Shown here: positions 35,392 to 47,278 of the stretch, piece after piece
Position numbering within the stretch: the stretch's first letter is position 1
Layout of the letters: every line of letters starts with the position of its first letter
Assembly (NCBI RefSeq): GCF_032884065.1
Contig: NC_088864.1
Span: 22,372,994-22,436,993, forward strand
Direction of reading: 5' to 3'
Length of the DNA stretch: 64,000 bases
DNA from: Artemia franciscana
Taxonomy: Eukaryota; Arthropoda; Branchiopoda; Anostraca; Artemiidae
Position numbers and translations under genes: made by a program
Notes under the pieces: generated by a model
What the model was told of the DNA's origin: nothing
Seen by the model: the letters and a program-made list of their open reading frames with translations, nothing else
Databases searched by the model: none

Positions 35392-35640
35392 ATGGGACGT
35401 GTGGACACGATGGTGGGCCCTGTTAAGCGTACATTTGAGCGCCTTCTTCCTCCTTCACCTGTATTTATGGCCCCGGGCAAGGGTGTCCCAGTTTCTATTA
35501 TGAACCCCCTAGGGACAAGGTCGCCCTTGGTCCGTGCCTCCTATGGAGGTACCCTACATATCTGTAGGGCGGTCCCCTATTGCCACCTGGGAAAACGCTG
35601 AGTGGCCTGGGGGAGGCGCCTAAAGAGCAGTAGACACGTA
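35392..35640. repeat. GC-rich block, probable repeat fragment
   Basis: About 250 bp of distinctly GC-richer sequence in an AT-rich region, with sharp edges. A 69-codon + strand frame runs through it without recognisable motifs. It may be a fragment of a transposable element or a non-coding repeat. I do not recognise it. Confidence 0.35.
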
Positions 35641-36220
35641 AAGCTTTTTTTTGGATACCATTTTTTCGGGGTAAATATCTTAAATTACGTTTGGAAAAAG
35701 CTTATGTGATGAATTCCTTTACGTTATGTAGTGGCAAAATTACATGTGAAAGAAACGGTTGTTAAAAATGACAAAAGTGATTTGACAAAAAAATTCCCAT
35801 AGAATGTGAATCTGATGAAAAAGAAAATATTACAAAAAGAGACGATTTCCACACTAGTATATGAATAAAATAAGACAACACAGGCGACAAACAGCTTTTT
35901 AATGCACACGTAAATTTTAACTTAAAATTTTAGGTAGGTATTCCTTTTATTTCCATAGTTTTGATGGTACAAAAAGCATTTGTACATTTTATTTTTTGAA
36001 ATTTTGTTTACAAATTTTACAAAACGCATATAAATAATTTAAAAGAATGAAATAGCTTTATTACTGGCTTAGGTTCGAGAATTAGAGGATTTAAAGGCTT
36101 AGCTTGAAAAATTCTCGGGAGTGAGAGTAAATCGAATCTCAAAGTTTATAATTCCACCCCTTTGTTATCACCATGCCCGTAAAAAGGGTAAAGTGCTACA
36201 AATTTAACTATTACCAAGAA

Positions 36221-36713
36221 AGATGCAAAGTTGTAATTTTTCCCATATCACAATGCAATCGAAAATTACCTAGGACCAATAGTTCCACATAATCCCCAAG
36301 TAAAGATTTTTTTTACAAATCTAAGCAAACGAGTACTCTGATTTGCTCAATCCTGTAGTTTGATTTTCATCAATATCACTCCCTATCTCAGGGGTATATC
36401 CCCTTTTTCAAAAATTAGGAATTTTCACACAAGTGTATTATATTTGTACACAAAAACACATTACTAAAGATGCAAAGTTGTAATTTTTCCCATATCACAA
36501 TGCAATCAAAAATTACCTAGGACCAATAGTTCCACATAATCCTCAAGTAAAGATTTTTTTTACAAATCTAAACAAACGAGTACTCTGATTTGCTCAATCC
36601 TGTAGTTTGATTTTCATCAATATCACTCCCTATCTCAGGGGTATATCCCCTTTTTCAAAAATTAGGAGTTTTCATACAAGTGTATTATATTTGTACACAA
36701 AAACACATTACTG
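36221..36713. repeat. 247-bp tandem duplication
   Basis: AGATGCAAAGTTGTAATTTT begins at 36221 and again at 36468. The two 247-bp units differ at only a handful of sites, so the duplication is recent. It lies in the 3' flank of the Cache/EGF gene. Confidence 0.93.
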
Positions 36714-37735
36714 AGATTACAATAATTCGGACGGCAAATTTCAGACACAAATTAACATTCACATAATAAGAAGTACAAAGAAAAGCAGAAAAAACGAATT
36801 CCAGCATTGGCAAATGTCAAACTGAGACGCTTTTTCCTATCTTGGCTAAGTTGTTGTGCCAGATAACTAATGCTGCAGGAACCGATATACCCACTAAATC
36901 ATTTCTGAGAAATGTGCTTCAAGTTTCAAGTTCCACCCCTCTACCTTGCAGTTATTTTCCAAAATTTGGGAACTGTTTATACAAGGGGATAAAAACATTA
37001 AGAAATTATACTTAGACTACACTAAGACCGAAAAAACTATTTTCAAGCCTATATTCTCAATCTTTCCCTATTCATAAGGTTTGAAAAATTCTCCAAAAAT
37101 ATTTGAAATAAAGTCCTAGATAAATAAGTTCTAAATCTGAAAGCAACTTAAATTTGGTTTAGGATCCAGATCAAACATCGGAAAATGTCTTGCACCTAAC
37201 GTGCAAGAGAAATAAATGCAAAGAAAACTGTATTTTCTTTTTAAAGAAATGTCCTCACAAACTGTTTAAAGTCTTTAAAGCGATAATTGTGTTCGTGTTG
37301 AGGGGAGGTAGGGAGGAGGAGCTTAAACACTTCTGGCAAAGACTTGATTTGGGAGGCGCACTGATTCCTGAGACTCTCAGTTACGTAGGCTAGAGACTTT
37401 TAAGCAAGCAAAACGTCCAGAAATTGTACATTTAACACAGCAGCAGCCTATAATGTCATATTAGTGAAAAAATCGAAACTATGCATGTAATAGCATTTAC
37501 GGAATCTACTACTGACTGGCTGTAAAAAAACATCAAAGGATAAAAAAAATTAACTGTCACTGGAAAACTAACTGAAAGAATAAACGTGAAACAACGAAAC
37601 GTTGAGCCCTATCTAACAGAATAAAAAAACTTCAAAGAAAAATTAAAAAATATGGCATGAACATAAAAAAAGAATAAAATGGACGGATTCAATTCAAATT
37701 GTAAGAAAAATTACGATACAAATGATACTTTAAAC

Positions 37736-37838
37736 TTACTTAAATAAGTAAAAACTAGTTAAGATTAAAGCAAAAACAGTTACAAAGGCACTTTGTATTG
37801 TAGAGGCTCCAGCCAGGCGGCATTTCAACATGTCGTAT
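37736..37838 (-). CDS. Cache/EGF gene, last exon with hydrophobic tail
   Basis: The strong acceptor TTTTTTGTTTCAG is followed by 1 + 102 bases in the required phase. It encodes YDMLKCRLAGAS, supplying the sixth Cys of the second EGF domain, then a run of about 20 hydrophobic residues (FVTVFALILTSFYLF), Lys and TAA at 37738-37736. Small residues, a short spacer and a hydrophobic end resemble a GPI-attachment signal; a single membrane helix is the alternative. The stop overlaps a good donor sequence (AA|GTAAGT at 37740), so splicing onward to more exons cannot be excluded. Confidence 0.6.
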
Positions 37839-40800
37839 CTGAAACAAAAAAGATGACTGAGTTACAAAACATGTAGAAAATATTAAAATATCACGCTAAA
37901 TTGTGTTACTCTTTTTATGTTATTCATAAACTTTTTTTTCTCGGATTTCGACAATAACTAATGTTCCAACAAAGTATATATCAATGGCACAAAAATAAAG
38001 CACGTTTGATGGAAGGAACGCTCTTGAGAAGACTGCTCTCGACAAAAAACTCGCAAGTAATGACCGATCCAAGTGTCCTAAGCTCCTTGCTGTTCACAAA
38101 ACGTGTCACTGCGACACCTTCACTACGATATGTGACCAAAGCAGCCATGGAATCCTAAAACGAGGCATAGACTTGTTACTACAGAGCCAATAAATGTTGG
38201 CTCAAATGATGTGGTCCACCAGTGCCACAGGGTTATATGAGCCACCTGGTCCACTAGATATGTACCATGGCAGTAGTAAAAGGTAGCAATAGTCCCAATC
38301 CACAAAAAAGACTCGAAGTTAAGTGTGAAAATTACCGGCCTACTAGCCTGACATGCCGCTACACTAGAATCCTCCTTAAAATCCATGCCATCGCCGTCTA
38401 TACTACCGGCGACTGTCTAGCTGGCTTTCAACTAAGACGATCGTATTTAAATTATTGGTCAAATTCCAATGGTACGCCATCAAATGGAATGATATATCGA
38501 GTTTACCAGAGAGATCTATCAACTTTTTGTTGATTTTGAACAGATCTTTTACCTCATTTTGAGGAAAGGCTTGTGGTAAATTTAAGAGCGTTGCGCTGTC
38601 CCGTATAAAATCGTCAGAATGATTGAGGCATATACAGCCAGTACAAAAGCCAAATACTGACTATCAATGAGGAAATCTCGACACCTCCAGAGTATTCCAG
38701 GGATGCATCTCTATATTTGTTTAACTTTATTCTGCGTGCCGTCCTCTCCCTTGATACCAACTAAATATGGGACAAAAGTGGATGGGATCCTACCTAAAAA
38801 TTGGCGTATAATGATGATATTGATTAGCTAACTGCGACTGGTAGCTGCGTTCTATCCCTATTTAAACGGATCATTTTGATGGCATATGTCCCGAGGAGCA
38901 CAGCATAAGAAATGGGAGAACACGGAATCAATTTGGATAGTAACAATCTCCTAGAATTAGATTATAATGATGATTTAGAGCATACTAGATGAAAATGTTA
39001 GTAAAATGAATTGACTTTTGGAGATTTTGAGAATTCAGAGTGGACAGACTCACTTATCTAGGTGGTATTATTAGTAAAGAAGATACTAAAAGTAGAAGAA
39101 TCAAGATCCAGTGTGTTTTTCATAGTTGAAATAAGTTTATAAAAATATAATTCTGCCAACCACGATTAGGGTGTTCGAAGCTACAGAGACAACAGTGGTT
39201 AAGCGTGGCTCTGAAGCGAGGGTGCTCCAAAACACGGAGGAGGATTTGCTAGATGTTTTCTAGAGAAATTACCTACGGATTGTTTTCGGTACCCGTCTCA
39301 CTGACCATATCTCAAACTGTAAGTTATAATGGCCATAATGGAAGAAAGATTGAGATGGCCAGGACACGCTTTGTGGATGATGGATGACAGATTGTCAAAG
39401 ATAATCTTTGTCGGCCAACTACTGAGGGCCAAACGAAAATCAGGTCGTACTCGAATGGACTGTTAGAATGTCGAAAGTAAAGATTTAAGGGAAATAGTAG
39501 TTTCCTGGGAGGGTGTAAGAGGCAGGCTTTAAATACATCAGGATGGAGGAAGAGCGTCCATAGCTGTGTTGGCTTCAGGCAGCTTGTTTCTACAGTGAGT
39601 AGTTAGTAGTAGTAGCAACTGCTACTTGACAGTTGGTGCAGTGTTAAGCACCTTAGGCAAACCGACTGTTCTAACTCGTCCTGTTATATGCGTGGGGTGA
39701 TTTCACTTCTAGGTTTTGCTAGAAATCTACAACTTCTACCCCCCCCCCTGCCTTTGAGTCCTACCTGTAGATGCGAAAATCCTTTTACGGTTTTACATTT
39801 CCAGCTTTTATCATAGATCAATAGGGAATCATTTAAAATATAAGTTTTATGGGAACCTACAGTCTCTTATGGCAGTCATTAGTTTTTAAGAAAGAAAAGC
39901 ACGAACTAAATTTTTTAATAGTTTACTGACCTTGTTTTTTTGTCTTCCATTAAATTTTGAAATTCCGCTTCAACCAGTTGACCGTCGTAATAGGTAATAC
40001 TGTCTTCAAAGGGATATTCATATCCTTGGATGCATTCGCATTTGTAACCACCCATTTCAAATCCTCTTCCCAAGATGGGAACACAATAGGATGTTTTTCT
40101 GTCGCACTTGTTTGTGTCCTTGAAGGCATTTGGGGTGTGGAAATTAGTTGGACACTGATTTATGTCAAGCTGTTCCAAGTCCATAGTCACTGATACAACA
40201 CCCCTTAAAGGAAATTAAAAAGTCGTTAATACATTTCTTACTTAAAAATGTCAATTTAATAACTGACAAAAAAAAGAATTAGTGCTTAATTAAAGCTGTG
40301 AAAACAGAAAATGTCTTATGAGTAGAAAGCCAGTGAAAAGCAAATTACTATTCACTAGGCCAGAATTTCCTCTCTCGTTAGATTTCTATTAGTATCTAAT
40401 GTAAAATTTCTATTGGTTGGCAAAGCAAAAATAAATGATTTTAGTCAATACAGGACCAAAAACAGGGTTGGTGGCGCAGGTTGTAGGTTTTGGGTACCTG
40501 TTTGACTGGTCGTATATCAAACAACAAGTTGAACGAAAATTGTTGTTCCACTTTGTAATGCTATAATGTTATAAAGGTTGACATACGTTTTGCGGATAAA
40601 GGATGACAGATTACCAAAGATCGCTCTTTTTGGAAATCCATCTAGGACCAAACGAAAAGCAGGTAGTCCCCAATTGGAATGGAAGGAGGGCACAAGGAAG
40701 GAAAGTGGAACTTATTTGGAAGAGGTACGAGATTAAAAACTTGAAGCTTGAACAGACTATGTTGGCTTCACGCGGCTTGTTACTAGAGTGAGTTGTTAAT

Positions 40801-43800
40801 AATAATAGTAGTATATCAACTATATATTTCATAAGTGGAGTTGGTTTTTGTCGCAACTACAGCCTTTTCTTATTCTTTGGTGAAGTAACAATTCAATTCT
40901 GCAATACTCTTTTGAGCAGTTAAACACTGAAGGCTTAATTTGGTGAGTAGCACATTAAGCCACAACTAGTAATCTCTGAGATAGAGGTACTGAAACCTTT
41001 TCCTTCCATTCATACCCCTATCTCCTACGGGGTGAATGCGCCTCTGTGACTAGATAATGGGGACCAAAGCTACAAGTTTCCGACTAATTTCCGGAAAAAA
41101 TTGTCAAAATTTTTTTTTCTTCGTCCAGCCCTTTTGATTCCTCAATGATGTAATGATTTTTTTAAAATGTATATTTGCTTGCTTTATTTTTTATGAGCTG
41201 TTTTTACTCTATACCATATAATTAATTATTATTAATTTAATATTGTTATTTACATTAATAAATTTAATATAATTAAATTAAATATATTAATTAAATTAAA
41301 TTTATTTTAATTATTTATTATTTATTCTTATAATATGGAACCAGTATTTACCAAATCTAAGATGTCTTGTTTCAAAATACGACATTTCAGATTTCAGTAA
41401 AATATTGGTTAACATTAGTAATCTTAACCAATATTGTGAAGCAGAAATCTTAGGCCCCAAACATTAATAGAACATAAAAAAAACAAAAAAAAACAAGTCC
41501 AATCCCAACCTTTCGTACAATATTTTTCAATTATCATGGAAGTTACTTTACTTCTTTCTCTTCTTGTCTTTCTAACATGATAACTGGATACAAAATTTGA
41601 CAATAAATGCACAATAGGTAACCACCAAACGAATGCAAGTAAAGAACCGAGAAAAAAGTCCCAATATAAGTAAGCAAAACTCATGGCTTTCTACATTTAA
41701 AATTGTCTGATAAAACGATTCTTAAAAATGAGCCATTTACATTTAAGTAATTCATATACAATTCAAAGCAAAATACTAACTCAGATTTTACCCACAGCCA
41801 AAAACTTTACCAATACCCCGATTTCTATTCTAAAGCCCAGGCTTGTGGAATTCATCTTTTTTAAAACTAACGTCTACTGAGACATAAGGCACAAAAAAAG
41901 ATTCAATTCTTACTATTTTTTTTCAACACCACTATCAAAAAATTCATGCATTTCAAGCAGCCATCTTTTCAAATTAATGCTAATACAAATGTTAATCACC
42001 GCAATGTCATTTCTCTTTACAAAAATTATTCGCCAATAGCTAGGAGACTTCATTTCAACAGCTGGTATTCCAAATTCAGGCTAATACAAATGTCAAATAC
42101 CGACATGTCTTTTCTTTTTATCAAGATAATACGCCAAATGCTAGACTTCATTTCGGCAGCCAGCATTTCAAGTCCAAGCTAATAAAAACGTCATTACCCG
42201 CCTTGTCGTTTCTCTATATCAAGATCATATGTCAATAGCTGGGAGACTTCCTTTAAGCAGCCATAATTTCAAATTGATGATATTAGAAATGTCAATTACA
42301 GCCATGTCTTTTCTCTTTATCGTCAATAGCTAAGATACCATTTCAGCAGCCAGCGTTTCAAATTGATGCTAATACAGCTGTTAATGACAGCTATGCCCTT
42401 TCATCATTTTAAATTGATGGTAATGCAAATTTCAATTCCCACTACATCTTTTCCCTTTATCAAGATAGTACATCAATAGCTAGGAGACCTCATTTCAGTA
42501 GCCAGCTTCTCAAATTAATGCTAGTACGAATGTCAATTACCGTCACATCTTTTCTCTTTATCAAGATCGCTAACAGCTAGGAGACTTTGTTTCAGCGGCC
42601 AGCATTTAAAAATGGTGCTAATAAAAATGTTTATCACCCCATGCCCTTTCTTTTTATCAAGATCATACACCAATAGCTAAAGGACTTAACCTCAGCAGCC
42701 AGAATTTCGGATTGATGCTAATAAAAATGTCAATTACCGCAATGTCCTTTCTCTTGCAAGATCACACGCCTATAGGTAGGAGACTAAACTTAAAAGGAAG
42801 TGTGCATAGCCAACTTTTACTTCCAATTTAACTGGACTACCAAAAAAATATGGGATTATTACTCATCTTTTTCTTTATTGAATTGAAATTTCACAGTTTA
42901 ATTAAAGTTATTTTGCTAACTTTCATAATAAATGTGCTTGCTCAGTGACTTCTTTGGAGGCCAAACAAAAGACCGTTCACGCCACAAACTTAGTATTGAC
43001 AAATTACAGAAGATTTTTTCAGCTCAAAATGGCCAAGAGATCCCTTTTTTTCAGCTGCTGTGCCTGACTGAAAGCAAAATTTCTAGTTTCTCAAAAAAAT
43101 ACTTCTTTAGACACTTATTTGAAAAAGATTAAAACAAATTTTCATGTTTAACATTTCAACAGTTTACTTCCAACATTTCACTTTTGGAAGGAGATAGCCT
43201 TTTCTATTCCATTTTAATCAAAATGTATGAATTTTCCCCTCTTGTGTAACATTATATTTTTTTGGCAAATTTTAACTCTCCATCTTGATTTTTTTCATTT
43301 CTAATCTTATTCCACGAATTTGACCGTTATTAGGCTCTATGGCACAAGGCTCTATGGCCGGGATGCAGGGAGAAAAAAAAACACTAAAACAAAAGAGAAA
43401 GGCCAAGTGTCTTCCAACGTTCATTACCCTCCAATAACAAAACCAGATTCAGGCGCTAAGAACAAGAAACATTTCCGACATGAGCCAAGCATCCATCCCT
43501 GAGGGGGGGGGGGGGTAGAGCATGATAAAAGTAAAAAATCAGAAATTGGAAAAAATATATAAAGTAAAAAAGAACAATAAAAATAGGCAAAAATTATTTA
43601 GAAGCAAATAAATTGTTCAATCTTTTTGAAGGTGCTGAACGAGTAACATTTTTTAGCTGACTCAAGTACAGTATTCCAAGAAGTATGACAGACACCAGGG
43701 ATGGACTAATGGTAAGGGCTGCAAGAACATCACCGTATAGTTGAAATAAAGCAAAAGGGCACAAAAATATAAATATAAAAAATATATGAAATTCCTTGAA

Positions 43801-46800
43801 ATCCCTAATTTAATTAGGATTATTTGAAACATGAAGAGTAGATTTTCATCAAGAAGAATACTAAGAAACTGGACGAACGTATTATTATGTCTAGTGAGAG
43901 AGACCCCAGAAAGATGCATTTAAGATCACTGTGAACATACCTGAGAAACCTACGAGAAAATAAAAAAATCTTGACATGTCAACATTCAGGGTTAGACAAT
44001 TAATATTGCACCAAATCATTACCCCTTCAAATAGATTAACCGATGGGATGCGATTCTCGGGGTCAGTGTTGGCAGTAGTGCCTAGGATACTGTTGTCAGT
44101 GAAATTAGATATAATGTTATCATTCACTGATGACAAACAACATTTTTTGTATAGAAAGATATTGGGTGACAAAGACAACAGCAATCTTTAGGATTTTAAC
44201 CACAAAGATAAGGCTATTCACATTAGTCAAGACCAGAACTAACTCTAGAACTAAACCTTGCGAGAAACCAAACTCAACTTTAGATGGTGACTGGAAAAGA
44301 GGTAGCACACTTACAGAAAAATAATACCCAAACCCGGTGCAAGCACTTCCTCTTATATCGCATTAAGATAATTTGGAAATTAGAATATTGTGATTTAAAT
44401 GAGTCAAAACCCTTAAGGATATTCAAAAACATAGCAGAAGGAATCAATCAAAATCGAGAGTTGAATGCACAGCCATGCTCTGTGGAGTGCTTAGCTCGGA
44501 ATCTTAACAGAAAATCCTGGACAGAATGTTTCAAAAAGTCAAATACACGAAAAAACATAAACGTTCCGACAATTTTACCACATATAGACAGGGAACATAT
44601 TGGCTAATAGCTACTCGGGCCTATAAAAGGTCCATTTTCTAATAAAACAATCACTCAAGCTCACCTAGTGGACTGAAGCTGCTTTTATGAACAATTTTAT
44701 CATTCCTGGTTGTTGAGAGACAAGTTTAGCAACAAATGAGATTTTTTTCTACGGACGGGAGACATAATTTTGTGTTTTTTTTTTGAAATGGTATTTATCA
44801 CATTTTGTTTTTTAGAGACTTGTTGTTAAAATTTGATAATGTGTTTTTTTAAAACAACTTTTGTTCATTTGACACGAAGCGCTAAATCGGAACGAATTGC
44901 TTGTAAAATTATACTTAGCGGCATAAAAATATATCTTTACCTTATATATATATATATGCTTTATTATAATATGACATATCTTTATTTTAAATACAATCTT
45001 GGAAAACAGAGAAAGAATTTATTCAATTCTGATCCGAAACGCAAACGACCCACATGGACATGTTTTGTATCATAGGGCGACGTAAAATCCATCTTCGGTA
45101 GCTAAATTTGATCCCTGTAACGAATTTAGTTTTATTCCTTACTAGAAGGAACCAAACGTTTCTGACTTTGTACACCGACCAGAATTTTGGTTAATGTTTC
45201 ATTTTTTGGTTTACAAGAGAAAAAAAAGCTAGTGTTCAAGGAAAGCAGAAATGTTGAAATGCTAATGTTAATTTCATAATTTCTTTCTAATAATACACCT
45301 TTCTGTATTTTGATCGCAACGCAAGAATAGGAAGAGACAAAAGACAAAAATTTTCTTACTTGAACTGCAGTCTTGTCTTCAAAGAATCCCAGCCAAAAAA
45401 TGGAGCAGAGTAAGTGACAACCCACTTTTCAACAAATCCACCGCAATCAAAATATGGGGGACTCCACCAGCCATGGCGCATCTCAGCAGCTCTGTAAGAA
45501 AGAACAAATGTAAGAAAACACGTAAAAATGTAAGAAAGCATGACACTTAAGGTAAAGCTGTCATTAGGGACCAACTGCTCACAAGAAATAGGCATAAAAA
45601 AATCTAAGCTACAGTATCAACAACTTTTGTTTGTAGCTTAAGGCTATATACGCCTCAATTAGGTGCAAAGGGGTAGGGGCGCAATTATGATGCAGCGATG
45701 ATTACATGTGGAAGAAGCATTGTATCAATTTCATTCATTCCGTTTATTCTCACACTTTTTAAATTTTTCATTTGAAAGCCCTGTGGAATTCGACCATTTC
45801 GCGCTGAGGGAACACATCCACGAGGAGAATGACAGAATTAAAAGACGTGTAAATTGATAGATTTACAGGATTTGATCGTAATAAATCCATGCATTATGGA
45901 TAGATGACTATGAAACATCAATTTAACATCGGATATTGAACTAAACGGTAAGTTTCTATCATAATTCTACAAGCAAAAAAGAAAATGAAGAGAGCAATTT
46001 GTTCCTTCAAGGTCCCATTAAGGGCTCAAAAATGAATTTTCGAAGGTAGCAATTAGTATATTTGGAAAGAGCGTTAAAAAGTGAACCGTATGGTATGTTA
46101 ATATTTCAGCTGAAGAATCAATCGAGAAAACAGAACATTTATAATTTTTTGACTTTTCTAAGGTAGTCCTTAGTATATTTTAAGCAGCTTACCCCTCCCC
46201 CCTGTTCGATGAAATGATAAATCAAAGAATTATAGGCCAAAGAGGGTTAAAATTTCAGAGATCTTGTGACAACTATTTAGAAACCAATATCGCAGAAATG
46301 AATATTCGAAGTTCAGTCTTTACTTACCAAAACACTTTTTAACATCACAATGGGCACTTCAATAGCCATAGATTTTTGTTACCAACAACATAAATTTGAC
46401 CAAACAGCTGATCCTTTAGCCGTAAGACAGGTACTAAAGTATCAAAATCTATAATGACTACGAACAACCTAACGGAGAGCTAGAGAATAGGCCAGAATCT
46501 TGAGTGCGCTAATCCTTATTGTTTGATGGGTCCAAACCCTATAGATTCACTATGTGTTGGTTGATATAAGAAAAACAAGGACCAAAAAACAAGGAAAATT
46601 TTAGCCAGTGAAAAGCAGAAATACAAACGGTCGGTCAGGGCCTACGCTCAGCCCTCTCTAGTACAAAAGGAAAACTAACCTAAAATTGAGTAAAATATCC
46701 ATAGAGAAATACAAAGTTAATCCTTAAATTAAAAAGCCAGCTAGACACAGTAAGTTCAAAAAACAAAAACAAAAAATAAAACCTGGATATCCAATGAATG

Positions 46801-47203
46801 ATTAATATTTATTTGCAAACGTATTTTACATACGGCACTTATAAGAACCGGCTTCTTGCCAAGTTTTAAAGTATCTGAATTTTAATTAGATTCCGAAACA
46901 ATTAAGATTTGCGGATTTTATTTCAAGAATAAGAAAAAACGAAGAATCAGGATTAATGACTGTTATGAATGGGACTTGGGAAGATTTACCCAGAACTTTC
47001 CCATGAAAACTAGTTCCCTTTCCTCTTTTAATTGACGTATATTAACTAACTTGATGTTTGGCCAGTGTGGTCTTAAAACTAAACTTACTTGACTATTAAA
47101 TTGATGAAATCTATTTCCTATCGTTAATTAATTTTTTCAAGTTAACATATTTAATTAATAAGGATTTTAAATAATATTGTAACAAAATAATACAATAAAT
47201 TTA

Positions 47204-47278
<75 letters not shown>

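Noticed and set aside
35095..35601. Two successive + strand frames as a host gene
   Set aside because: No recognisable domain, low-complexity Lys/Thr content in the first, abrupt composition change in the second, and no splice support.
38123..38386. 87-codon - strand frame as a Cache/EGF exon
   Set aside because: It is the antisense of a decayed LINE reverse transcriptase, with wrong phase and no Cache or EGF residues.
41945..42790. Possible CRISPR-like array
   Set aside because: Units of about 100 bp diverge throughout, there are no short identical repeats with unique spacers, and the sequence is eukaryotic intron.
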